Shown: piece after piece, positions 1-7,234 of the stretch
Layout: the number at the start of each line of letters is the position of its first letter
Numbering within the stretch: position 1 is the first letter of the stretch
Origin: an uncultured bacterium
Lineage (GTDB): Bacteria > Patescibacteriota > Minisyncoccia > Phycocordibacterales > CAIZLB01
Assembly (NCBI GenBank): GCA_903952785.1
Contig: CAJBHC010000049.1
Span: 1-27,166, forward strand
Reading direction: 5' to 3'
Length of the DNA: 27,166 nucleotides
The notes under the pieces: generated by a model
The model's input: the letters and a program-made list of their open reading frames with translations, nothing else
What the model was told of the DNA's origin: nothing
Databases searched by the model: none
Position numbers and translations under genes: made by a program

Positions 1-385
1 ATGTGTCTGTTACGTTATTGTCATTATATACAGGACCTACTTGAATAATCATGTTAGTTGATGGCCGATAGAGTATCGCTTGCAGATTTTTGGAATAGAC
101 CAAGAGAGCGTCACCATTCTCAACATTTTTAAAGAATGGTTGGCCTGCCACCTTACTCTTATCATTAACAGTTACAACACTTGGTGACTCATCCGTTGGA
201 AGTTGCATAATCTTTGCTACTTGAGCAATAATCATGGTTGTTTGCTCTTGTGCAACTTGATCAGGGTTCTTCTTTAGAGATTGGTTTTGGGAATATAGAT
301 AGTAGCTTAGACCATAACCGCCAAGAGTGATTAGAATGATGACAATTGTGAGTATTTTTCTTTTATTTTGAAGAATTTTTTTCAT
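1..385 (-). CDS. Membrane-anchored hypothetical protein, cut by the window edge
   Basis: The reading frame starts at ATG 385 (MKKILQNKRK) and stays open to base 1, so only about the first 128 residues are visible. A basic N-terminus is followed by one hydrophobic helix (about residues 11-30), then a soluble part with the string VAKIMQLPTDESPSV near residues 55-70 and a QPFF...NGDALLVY...ILYRP pattern. From memory this pattern recurs in short anchored proteins of Parcubacteria whose function is not known. It starts 6 bases after the adhesin stop, so the two are probably co-transcribed. The helix implies an N-in anchor with the rest outside the membrane. No catalytic motif is visible. I am confident it is a gene, but not of its role. 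Confidence 0.8.
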   Translation of the reverse strand, partial: MKKILQNKRKILTIVIILITLGGYGLSYYLYSQNQSLKKNPDQVAQEQTTMIIAQVAKIMQLPTDESPSVVTVNDKSKVAGQPFFKNVENGDALLVYSKNLQAILYRPSTNMIIQVGPVYNDNNVTDT

Positions 386-391
386 GTTTTT

Positions 392-2937
392 TTAAATATT
401 TGAAGGATCAGGAGTTGTTAAAGTTTCGTCGGGTACAACTGGAGGAGGTGGTACTTCTTCAGTTGGAGGGGGTGGAGTTACAACTGGAGGTGTAGTTGTG
501 GCTTCGGGTTCTGTTATTTGGTCCGTGGTTGTATCGGTTGTTGTAGATGTTTCGTCACTTGAGGTCGCAATTAGATTTGGAGGTGGAACAGGGTTTGCAA
601 CCTGCGGAGCAACACCATTTTTATCTAGCAAAGCCCTTAATTCAGTTTTCGTCACACAAACATCTTCGAGGCACAATTGTTTTGTTTGAACCTTTTCAAA
701 TATTCCAGTAACAGCAGAAACAATTTTATTATTCAAATCCTGAATAGCACCAACAATATATGGAATAAATCCTGAATACGAGAGTTGATAATTACCTCCA
801 TTATCAGTTGAAACTAGATCTGGGAAAAGTGGTAGGACTTCCTGAGCAATGAAACCAGTATACTTAGCAGACGTTGAACCTTGCGGGTCTGTTTTCCAGT
901 TATATGTTACAGGACGAAGTGCGATGAGTTTATCTAATGTATTTGACGAAACACTTGAAGAAGCGAGTGTTTGAATATTAGTCTTTAATCTTTCATCTGA
1001 GGAACAACTTAGACCTCCAACATTCGCTGGGTCTAGAGAACAGGTGTTGGCACCTGCTTTGAAGTATGCAATTGTTCCAGCGGCAGCTTTTTCAACGTGG
1101 AGGGTGTATGCGGGAGAGGAAGTGCCAATCCCAACTTTGCCACCAAAATAACTTTTAGTCGCCCCATCGGCATATATTGCGTAATTATTTGTTGCATTTG
1201 TAAGATTAGCAACGTAAACACCATAATTAGTTCCGACGTGACCACTCACAAAAGGATTTGACCAATCAGAAACTGATACTCCGTACATATTTGTAACTGT
1301 GCCATAACTTACTGTTGGAATAAACGCTAATCCATATGCATTCCCCGTCGTGCCCGTATTACCAAATTTCGGCCTAGCTTGAAAAGCAACATAGTGGTCA
1401 AAAGTTAAACCCGAACCTCCAATACCAGCATAGGCATCAAAAGAGTTGTAGCCAATCGGACCACCATTTGTACGAGTTATCATCGAAGTATCAACAAATC
1501 CATGTGCATTTCCAGAGCCAGTATTATTTACCAAACGACTTATTAGAACCTGAGGATCATCGCTTAAAGTATCAACTTGATTACCAACCTGAAGAGGCCC
1601 TTTTGGATTCGTCGTTCCAATACCAACGTTACCATTATCTAACACAACAAATTTTGAAATATTAGATGAATCTGTAACATTAAATGTAAGACCTGTGGTT
1701 GTTCCATTCCCCGTTACAGAAAGCTTTGCTCCAGGTGTCGTCGTACCTATCCCGACGTTACCTTTCAACAATGTCTGCGTAACATTGGCATTTCCAAGGA
1801 CGATTTGATTTGACTGATTTACTTTCGATCCGAACCCCACAGCCGTAGAATTGACAAATGGTCCCACGTTTACCGATTTATCCACACTTGCAAGAGCTCC
1901 AATAAACGTTAGGCCGTTGTCAGTTGTCACTGTCCCAATACCTCCAAAATTACTGATCCCGGTCGATTCCCCAATCGCGGTATTCCAAAAACCCGTAGTA
2001 TTATTTGCGAGCGCCATTGACCCAACCGAGCTGTTAGAGTGCCCGCTAGTGTTGTCCTGGAGGTTGTGAGTACCTACGGAGGTATTCGCCACCCCGCTGG
2101 TATTGGCTTGAAGCGCGTCTTCTCCAAGTCCAGTATTCGCAGTACCGATAGTATTCATCGCCAGTGCCCTCCAACCTACAGCAGTACTATGGTCGCCGGT
2201 GGTATTCAGGTTAAGCGCCTTGTATCCCACAGCTGTATTATATTTGCCGCTATCGCTGGTCATTGACACCACATTAGAGGCCAACGCCTTAAATCCGATC
2301 GCCGTCGTTCCTGGATTAAATAGATTATCAGGCGGTGAACCGGTCTCAGAAGTGGGGTTTCCAGCAAACCTACCGACAAATGTAGAATCGTACAAGGACG
2401 GTGTGGCTCGTAATATTGTATCCCCTGTTTGTTTATATCCTGAATTACTATCGGTGTTAATATAACCTACGACATCAAATGCATATACTGGTGATGTCGT
2501 CCCGATGCCGACGTTTCCATTCTGCAAAACCGTCAGTCCAGAAACACCGGCCACATTCAATCCCCCGGCCAAAGTTGTAGTTGCGTTTGCATTTGTCGTA
2601 GACAAGGCTCCACCCAAAGTTAACCCACCAGAAAAATACCCATCGCCAATAACAGAGAGTTTGGCAAAAGGTGTAGTTGTTCCAATTCCAATATTAGTAG
2701 AGATGTTGCTGAATTTAGAATACTATTGATAGCAGACAAGGTAAGCCCAAGAGATGGATCTACTCCGCAGTTTGATGTCCCTGCAACACAATCTGGTTCA
2801 AGAGTTTCTCCAGGTGCGTAGATAGAAGCATGAGTTGTTATTGGTAGCGTGACGAGGAATAAAAACGCGAAAGACAATAAAAAGATACTATAAAATACCC
2901 CCCGATCATATTTCAGAAACTTATACTTTATTGACAT
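392..2937 (-). CDS. Secreted adhesin-like protein with head repeats and S74 chaperone domain, interrupted by a frameshift
   Basis: The gene probably starts at ATG 2937 with a signal peptide or anchor (about residues 13-35). The frame then ends at 2620 while the body of the protein runs in another frame to stop 392. Adding one base restores 849 codons. The in-frame TAG at 2725-2723 and the zero-frame stop at 2620 bound the shift, most likely near 2690-2705. The body carries five GIGT[TS]xP modules, a block of about 25-residue NTxxG...AL repeats (near 2010-2270) like trimeric adhesin heads, and a C-terminal intramolecular chaperone domain (Peptidase S74) recognised by SSDERLKTNI and FIAQEVLP. 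About 100 residues rich in Pro, Thr and Glu follow that domain. Family knowledge: S74 domains trimerise and cleave themselves off fibrous phage and surface proteins. Role inferred: surface fibre for attachment. The frameshift may be an assembly error. Confidence 0.8.
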
Positions 2938-2946
2938 TACCTTTTT

Positions 2947-2952
2947 ATTATA
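2947..2952 (-). promoter_or_regulatory. Extended -10 box of the adhesin gene
   Basis: TGTTATAAT on the minus strand, with TATAAT at 2952-2947, ends 9 bases before ATG 2937. It supports that start over longer upstream readings. The same short -10-to-start distance recurs across the window. An AAAGG string lies only two bases before the ATG, too close for a normal ribosome binding site. Confidence 0.55.
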
Positions 2953-3085
2953 ACACCCCAGCGAAGTGTTGAGCAAATAAATATTGTGGATAACTTCTAA
3001 AAAATACCTACTTCCGCTTATATCACTAAGCTTGGAATAGTTCCAAATATTACTCCGTCCGATTTGTGTCAAAATATCTTTTTTC

Positions 3086-3838
3086 CTACCCCAGTCGCTC
3101 CATATAAACAGAAATAGTTCTTCTCTTGTACGCCTTTCCATCTTTTATATGTTTATAAGATTTAATCATCTTGTAAATTTTAAAATGAGGAGCAAATAGT
3201 TCTATAATTTCATCGTCAGTCCAAACGTGCTCATATACATCAATTCTAGGATGTATATATGAGTTGTGCTCACCCGCTGGATGATCTTTAATTAGCCTAA
3301 TAGCATGAGCGTCTGAATCTAGTACAAAAGTTTTCAAAAACATCCATCCATATGGTTTTACCACTCTTGCAATTTCTTGCACATAATTCTTGCGCTCCTC
3401 GTCCTTAAGAAAATGACTTGTCATCATATCGAAAAAAACATCCACGCTAGCATCTTCTGTTGGAATCTTTTCTGATAAATCTTGCACGTAAAACTTTATC
3501 CTCTCTCCCTTGACCACCTTCGCATCAGGCTCAATTTTTGTAACCCCCTTTTCCTTGGACATTTCTTTGGCTTGCTCAATAGCAGTTCCAGAAATATCAA
3601 TTCCAATTCCCCTCATATTATATTCTCCACATAATGGAACAATATTTCTACCATTTCCACACCCAGCATCAACAATTAGACCATTCTTGGGGAATGGATA
3701 CCACTCTGAATTTCTTACGACCCACTTAACAAACCCCATCATGTCTCCAGATGGCTCAGTAGAGAGAGCTAGGTGCTCTCCTGTTTGATATTCCTTATTC
3801 CAGAATGTTGCTGAATTTTTTTTGGGTGTTTTGGGCAT
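3086..3838 (-). CDS. Class I SAM-dependent methyltransferase
   Basis: A 250-residue protein with the Rossmann SAM-binding loop VDAGCGNGRN at residues 56-65. An acidic residue ends the second strand (GIGIDIS, about 77-83), a DVFFDMMTSHFL segment stands at the motif IV position, and KPYGWMFLKTF follows at the post-motif strand. The N-terminal WNKEYQTGEHL stretch resembles small-molecule or tellurite-resistance-type (TehB/UbiE-like) methyltransferases. The acceptor cannot be read from the sequence: no nucleic-acid binding domain and no membrane helix is visible, so a cytosolic small-molecule enzyme is the simplest reading. It stands alone, between the Nramp transporter upstream and the adhesin downstream, with about 100 bases before it. 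The family call is secure and the substrate is unknown. Confidence 0.88.
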   Translation of the reverse strand: MPKTPKKNSATFWNKEYQTGEHLALSTEPSGDMMGFVKWVVRNSEWYPFPKNGLIVDAGCGNGRNIVPLCGEYNMRGIGIDISGTAIEQAKEMSKEKGVTKIEPDAKVVKGERIKFYVQDLSEKIPTEDASVDVFFDMMTSHFLKDEERKNYVQEIARVVKPYGWMFLKTFVLDSDAHAIRLIKDHPAGEHNSYIHPRIDVYEHVWTDDEIIELFAPHFKIYKMIKSYKHIKDGKAYKRRTISVYMERLG

Positions 3839-3941
3839 TTTAGATGTTAGATTTTAAATGTTTTGTTAGATGTTTTTTGGCCTGTTTATTCATATCGAAT
3901 TTATCTTCGCCTCAATTGAGTTCTGAACTCTAGGTCTAGAT

Positions 3942-5402
3942 TTAAGAGAACAGCGCATAAATTGTAGCTAGCGCCGTTACCCCCATAAACACTACCGTAA
4001 CCCACCCGACAACATTAGTCAATCTCTTGTTTTTATTGTTCCCCATCACGTCCGCCCTAGAACTAAGTCTCACAATGAAATACAAAATGACCGGTGCTAC
4101 AATTCCATTCAAAACAGCGGAGTAAATTAGAGCTTTAATCGGATCAAGACCGATAAAATTTAGTCCGATTCCAACAACAACAGCAAGCGAAATGATTCCA
4201 TAAAAGGCCTTCGCTTCTTTTAATCTTCTATTGAGTCCAAACTTCCAACCAAAACTCTCAGATACTGCATAAGCAGCAGAGCCGGCAAGAACCGGCACAG
4301 CAAGGAGACCAACGCCAATAATACCTATCGTAAATAGTAAATATGCAAATTCTCCAGCAAAAGGACGGAGCGCCGCCGCAGCGTCTGCTGCCGTTCCAAT
4401 ATTTGTTACACCGTTTGAAAAGAGCGTTGCTGAACAGACGGCGATAATAAAGAACATCGCCATGTTAGAAATAAACATTCCAGACCAAATATCCACTCTC
4501 ATGTTTTTAATTTCGCGAGCTGTGGACGCTGGCATTTTTGCGCCCGTCTCTACGTCCCCTGGCGCTATCCCGTTTGCAATTCCTTGCGCCAATTGCTTCT
4601 CTTCAATCTCTTGTGATGTCTGCCAAAAGAAAAGATATGGTGAAATTGTGGTTCCAAGTATTGCGCACACCAGAAGAATTTGCTCTTTTGAAAAATCAAA
4701 ATGAGGAACGAATGTATAATACAAAACTGAACTCCAGTCTATGTTTACGTAAAATGCGGTTATAACATATGAGAACAAAACGAGCGCAAGATATTTTAAA
4801 TATTTAGCATACCTTCCATAACTCATAAAGATTTGCATCAAAAGTCCACTCACACCAAAGAATATTACAGTTGGTCCAAATGGGAAGGATGGAAAAATTA
4901 ATTGAAGAGCCTTTGTCATCGCACCAAAATCCGCACCAATATTGAAGATATTTGCAGCGAGGAGCAAAAAGGTACAAATGTAAATTGCAGTTCTTGAATG
5001 GTACTGTCTTATGTTAGCCGCCAGCCCCTGCCCTGTGATCATCCCAATTCTGGCGCACATTTCTTGAACGGTTGCCATTAGGGGAAAGGTGAAAAGAGAA
5101 AGCCAGATTAATTTAAAACTATATTGTGCTCCAGTTTGAGAGTATGTTGCAATTCCTGATGGATCATCATCTGATGCGCCAGTAGTGAGCCCTGGGCCTA
5201 GCATGTGCCAAAAGTTTTTTGCTTTTTTCTTAACCACCAACGCCTCATGTCCTACCGCCTTAGCACCATCCTCAACGGCATGAATTGTTTGATCAATAGC
5301 ATGCCCAGTTGCATGGACTGCGTCCTGCATTACATGATTAGTACCAACATGAAGAGGTACATGGTTCGTATCGTTATTTTTAGTTTGTTCTTCATTATTC
5401 AC
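3942..5402 (-). CDS. Nramp (SLC11) family metal ion transporter with altered metal site
   Basis: About 486 residues with eleven or so hydrophobic helices. The first helix carries GPGLTTGASDDDPSGIA, the Nramp unwound-helix signature, but reads DPSG where the family has DPGN. The sixth helix reads TTISPYLFF where manganese/iron transporters have an MPH motif. So the Asp and Pro are kept, while the metal-binding Asn and Met are lost. Family knowledge: Nramp-related proteins lacking the Met include Mg2+ carriers, so manganese specificity should not be assumed. About 70 residues before helix 1 are rich in His (seven to ten) and probably cytosolic. I chose GTG 5402 because a TATAAT box overlaps the first codons of the longer reading from GTG 5417. 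It lies 66 bases downstream of the toxin gene with its own promoter. Confidence 0.85.
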   Translation of the reverse strand: MNNEEQTKNNDTNHVPLHVGTNHVMQDAVHATGHAIDQTIHAVEDGAKAVGHEALVVKKKAKNFWHMLGPGLTTGASDDDPSGIATYSQTGAQYSFKLIWLSLFTFPLMATVQEMCARIGMITGQGLAANIRQYHSRTAIYICTFLLLAANIFNIGADFGAMTKALQLIFPSFPFGPTVIFFGVSGLLMQIFMSYGRYAKYLKYLALVLFSYVITAFYVNIDWSSVLYYTFVPHFDFSKEQILLVCAILGTTISPYLFFWQTSQEIEEKQLAQGIANGIAPGDVETGAKMPASTAREIKNMRVDIWSGMFISNMAMFFIIAVCSATLFSNGVTNIGTAADAAAALRPFAGEFAYLLFTIGIIGVGLLAVPVLAGSAAYAVSESFGWKFGLNRRLKEAKAFYGIISLAVVVGIGLNFIGLDPIKALIYSAVLNGIVAPVILYFIVRLSSRADVMGNNKNKRLTNVVGWVTVVFMGVTALATIYALFS

Positions 5403-5408
5403 AATATT

Positions 5409-5438
5409 ATTATACACTATTCAATATTTTTTGGACAA
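5409..5438 (-). promoter_or_regulatory. Promoter of the Nramp-like gene
   Basis: On the minus strand TTGTCC (5438-5433), an 18-base spacer and a perfect TATAAT (5414-5409). The -10 box ends 6 bases before GTG 5402, so the transcript would begin at or near the start codon. It overlaps the first codons of the longer reading from 5417, which therefore is unlikely to be the true start. Confidence 0.6.
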
Positions 5439-5483
5439 GGAAAAATAGTGAAAAATAAGTGGAAAGCCTGAAAACTGAATAAA

Positions 5484-5744
5484 TTACGAATACAATTTAC
5501 TATGACTTCCTGTATCGATAAAAATAGCCATGTCATCTTCATTTGTTTTATATATAGCCCTAATATCTCCAGAAATATTTATACTTCTGTATTTAGAAAA
5601 TTTACCTGACAGTGAATGATTGTTTAATGACTCATCCATCGGATCATTAATAAAGATCTCTAATTTATTTATGGTGTTATCTTTTATTTTCCTTGGCATC
5701 TTTTTAAAACTTTTTTCAAAGTTTTTAGACAGAAAATACTTCAT
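5484..5744 (-). CDS. RelE/YafQ-family mRNA interferase toxin
   Basis: An 86-residue toxin of the RelE/ParE fold, closest by eye to YafQ. It keeps the NHSLSG motif (His about 43), the KYRSINISGDIRAIY strand pair, and the C-terminal GSHSKLY with the His used by YafQ for catalysis. The middle His of YafQ (in RECHVEPDW) is Asn here and the Trp is Ile, so activity may be weaker or use another residue set. Family knowledge: such toxins cut mRNA in the ribosomal A site and are neutralised by a RelB/DinJ partner. The start ATG 5744 is only 3 bases after the antitoxin stop, in the same frame, which is typical of a translationally linked pair. Length matches the family. Confidence 0.88.
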   Translation of the reverse strand: MKYFLSKNFEKSFKKMPRKIKDNTINKLEIFINDPMDESLNNHSLSGKFSKYRSINISGDIRAIYKTNEDDMAIFIDTGSHSKLYS

Positions 5745-5747
5745 AAC

Positions 5748-6026
5748 TTAAAGTGTTTTAAGATGCTTTATTAATTCCTTACCGGTAAAAGGCCCAGCTG
5801 ACTTTCCTTCTGAATATTCTTTACGAGCTTCCACTATAATTTTTTGTAAATAAGGAGTTGGAGTATACTCATTAGAAGAAAGAGTGATTTCTTTTTCACG
5901 AACAAACTGCTTCAAGAACGCATTGATGGCAGTACTTAAGGGGATACCTAACTCTTCCGCTGTTTCTTGAGCACGTGTCTTTAAAACTTTGTCTATTTTT
6001 ATATTTAAAATAGTTTTTGTATTCAT
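5748..6026 (-). CDS. RelB/DinJ-family antitoxin
   Basis: A 92-residue protein. Its N-terminal half (TILNIKIDKVLKTRAQETAEELG...STAINAFLKQFV) is the ribbon-helix-helix DNA-binding and dimerisation module of RelB/DinJ: a short beta strand followed by two helices. The C-terminal half, rich in charged residues, would wrap and inhibit the toxin encoded directly downstream. Such antitoxins normally repress their own operon by binding inverted repeats at the promoter, and a perfect 8-base inverted repeat lies immediately at and upstream of the start codon (6025-6052). The pair is complete, so it could be active. It is separated from the tRNA-Asp cluster by a hairpin terminator. Confidence 0.88.
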   Translation of the reverse strand: MNTKTILNIKIDKVLKTRAQETAEELGIPLSTAINAFLKQFVREKEITLSSNEYTPTPYLQKIIVEARKEYSEGKSAGPFTGKELIKHLKTL

Positions 6027-6052
6027 ATACCAAAGTGTGCATTATGGTATAT
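6025..6052. promoter_or_regulatory. Inverted repeat, probable operator of the toxin-antitoxin operon
   Basis: The 8-base arms ATATACCA (6025-6032) and TGGTATAT (6045-6052) are perfect reverse complements separated by 12 bases. The left arm touches the antitoxin start codon. The right arm forms part of an extended -10-like box (TGGTATATT) reading the other way. Ribbon-helix-helix antitoxins bind such sites, so one site could control both the operon and the divergent small transcript. Binding itself is inferred. Confidence 0.6.
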
Positions 6053-6081
6053 TATAGTCAAGTACCCAGGAGGTGATCCCT

Positions 6082-6111
6082 GTGATTTACTTTAACCAAA
6101 AACTCACCTAA
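6082..6111 (+). CDS. Nine-codon mini-ORF with an extended Shine-Dalgarno and three stops in a row
   Basis: GTG at 6082 is 8 bases after AGGAGG (6068-6073), an ideal spacing in a window where other genes have almost no Shine-Dalgarno site. The peptide would be MIYFNQKLT. The frame then meets TAA, TAG and TGA consecutively (6109-6117), which is rarely accidental. The stops lie in the loop and 3' arm of the terminator hairpin. It could be a leader peptide or a very small effector. No homologue is known to me, and chance is not excluded. Confidence 0.35.
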   Translation: MIYFNQKLT

Positions 6112-6124
6112 TAGTGAGTTTTTT
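6098..6124. terminator. Intrinsic terminator, usable in both directions
   Basis: The arms AAAAACTCAC (6098-6107) and GTGAGTTTTT (6114-6123) pair perfectly around a 6-base loop. The T-run on the plus strand would end the small divergent transcript. On the minus strand it lies 13 bases past the tRNA-Asp 3' end, with its own T-run, and would end the tRNA/endonuclease transcript before the toxin-antitoxin operon. Confidence 0.75.
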
Positions 6125-6136
6125 GATGTATATTTG

Positions 6137-6208
6137 CGCGGGCGATGGGTGCTGACCCCACGACCTTCCTCGTGACAGGAGGATATTCTACCGTTGAACT
6201 ACGCCCGC
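6137..6208 (-). tRNA. tRNA-Asp(GTC) with atypical T-loop
   Basis: A full cloverleaf can be drawn: a 7-bp acceptor GCGGGCG/CGCCCGC, D arm GTTC-AACGGTA-GAAT, anticodon stem TCCTC/GAGGA with loop CTGTCAC (anticodon GTC), a 5-base variable loop, and T stem GTGGG/CCCAT. The discriminator is G, as expected for Asp, and CCA is not encoded. The T-loop reads GTCAGCA instead of the near-universal TTCRANY, so positions 54 and 58 are changed. The first 10 bases overlap the 3' end of the endonuclease gene. Confidence 0.88.
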
Positions 6209-6861
6209 ATTTTCATAAATCTCTCAAAAGTAAGCTTCTTTCTATCCAAACAAAGCTTACTGTTGCCATTATACATGATTTTGTAAATTTTCAAAGAGTC
6301 TTGGGTGCTGTATTGTAACCGTCCACAATTCAGGTTTTTGACCTTGAATACACTGCCACCCACAACTCCCAGTTCCTTTAAAACAACAGCTAAGCTTTCC
6401 AAGAATGCTTTACTAGCACAAGTAAAACCTGTGAGCATATTTAGAGTCGGCTTACGCCTTGTTTTATGTCCATAGCCAACCCAAACATTACCATCGCAAT
6501 CAAAATAACCCCTAATAAAATCTCCCTCATACTCTTTAGGGACAAAAGGGAATTTCATACGAAGTGACTTGTTTGGAGTAAGCCCAAGAGCTACAAGATC
6601 ATCAAATATTTCTTTACTACCAATCTGTATTCTATACACAGACCCAGTCTCTGATCTTCTTTCAAATACTTTATGCGATGACTCCATTATTTTAGACATA
6701 GAGACGAGTAGTTCTTTGTCGGCCGTGTAAAAAGAAACGAAATGAGTATTTCTTTTCGTTTTTATTATATTACCATCGGCAAATAAAAAGCCTAAGATAT
6801 ACGCCATATCATGTGACCAAATTTTGAAAAAGTCTTTATTGATATATTTAAACACTGGCAT
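6199..6861 (-). CDS. LAGLIDADG homing endonuclease, freestanding between tRNA genes
   Basis: A 220-residue protein with two LAGLIDADG helices: YILGFLFADGNI (residues 21-32) and FIRGYFDCDGNV (115-126). Each ends in the Asp that binds the catalytic metal, so the monomeric enzyme looks intact. Between and after them are the expected alpha-beta-beta repeats, with several basic strands for DNA contact. Length is normal for a compact two-motif enzyme. It is not inside an intron: it sits between tRNA-Met and tRNA-Asp, and its last codons plus stop (ATG CGG GCG TAG) are the first bases of tRNA-Asp. A group I intron without a reading frame lies 0.4 kb upstream, so this enzyme could have mobilised it or may cut a tRNA-linked site. 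The family is certain and the target unknown. Confidence 0.9.
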   Translation of the reverse strand: MPVFKYINKDFFKIWSHDMAYILGFLFADGNIIKTKRNTHFVSFYTADKELLVSMSKIMESSHKVFERRSETGSVYRIQIGSKEIFDDLVALGLTPNKSLRMKFPFVPKEYEGDFIRGYFDCDGNVWVGYGHKTRRKPTLNMLTGFTCASKAFLESLAVVLKELGVVGGSVFKVKNLNCGRLQYSTQDSLKIYKIMYNGNSKLCLDRKKLTFERFMKMRA

Positions 6862-7017
6862 ATCAACATTCTACACAACACCCAACCAATTTAAAACCCA
6901 AAGAAAAAGTGAAGAAATCTAACAGCTTGTGGATAACTCGGCGCCAGGGCGGACGACATCAAACATCGACAAACATCACCCAACGACAAAACCTAAACAC
7001 AAGACCGGGCCCTATTG

Positions 7018-7091
7018 TGTCGACGGGAGGGATCGAACCTCCGACCTTGGGCTTATGAGTCCCACGCTCTAACCGACTGAGCTACGTCGAC
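7018..7091 (-). tRNA. tRNA-Met(CAT), elongator-type
   Basis: Cloverleaf with acceptor GTCGACG/CGTCGAC, D arm GCTC...GAGC, anticodon loop CTCATAA, variable loop AGGTC, T stem GGAGG/CCTCC with a standard loop TTCGATC, discriminator A and no encoded CCA. The fully paired first base pair suggests an elongator Met or the CAT tRNA that lysidine converts to Ile. The anticodon stem TGGGA/GCCCA has an A-G mismatch next to the loop. Confidence 0.88.
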
Positions 7092-7196
7092 GTAGTGATA
7101 CTATATTACAGAATCACCCTTTTTTCAAGCTTTTGATTTGCATTGCATCCCTACCTAATTACACCACACCACAAGCCGGCTGATTTTACTCCAAAC

Positions 7197-7220
7197 AAAA
7201 AAGCCTCCTTACGGAAGCCT
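7197..7220 (-). terminator. Terminator after the intron-containing tRNA
   Basis: On the minus strand AGGCTTCC-GTAA-GGAGGCTT forms an 8-bp stem (two G-U pairs) with a 4-base loop, followed by a T-run (rest of 7202-7197). It lies about 14 bases past the tRNA 3' end. Confidence 0.65.
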
Positions 7221-7234
7221 CTTTGTTAAAATTG

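Larger units (their letters stand above)
6060..6124 (+). ncRNA. Candidate small transcript carrying a perfect complement of the 16S rRNA 3' end
   Basis: On the plus strand an extended -10-like box TGGTATATT (6045-6053) would start a transcript near 6060, and a 10-bp hairpin with a T-run ends it near 6124, giving about 65 nt. It contains AGGAGGTGATCC (6068-6079), the exact complement of the canonical bacterial 16S 3' terminus GGATCACCTCCT, followed after 8 bases by a GTG and nine codons. The parts are visible; that it is transcribed is inferred, and no good -35 box is present. Confidence 0.4.

Noticed and set aside
2001..2280. CRISPR-like array from the regular repeats
   Set aside because: The periodicity is in a coding frame and reflects about 25-residue adhesin head repeats, with diverged units and no spacers or cas genes.
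1033..2729. Many plus- and minus-strand frames of 60-90 codons inside the adhesin gene
   Set aside because: They are shadows of the repeat-rich adhesin coding sequence in other frames.
2985..2993. Perfect DnaA-box-like TTATCCACA (minus strand), and another at 6928-6936
   Set aside because: Only two isolated copies 4 kb apart, with no cluster, no AT-rich unwinding region and no dnaA or dnaN nearby, so no replication origin is claimed.
6065..6080. A remnant of a 16S rRNA gene end on the minus strand
   Set aside because: Only the last 12 bases match; the preceding sequence has nothing of the conserved 16S 3' region, so an SD-like function on the plus strand fits better.
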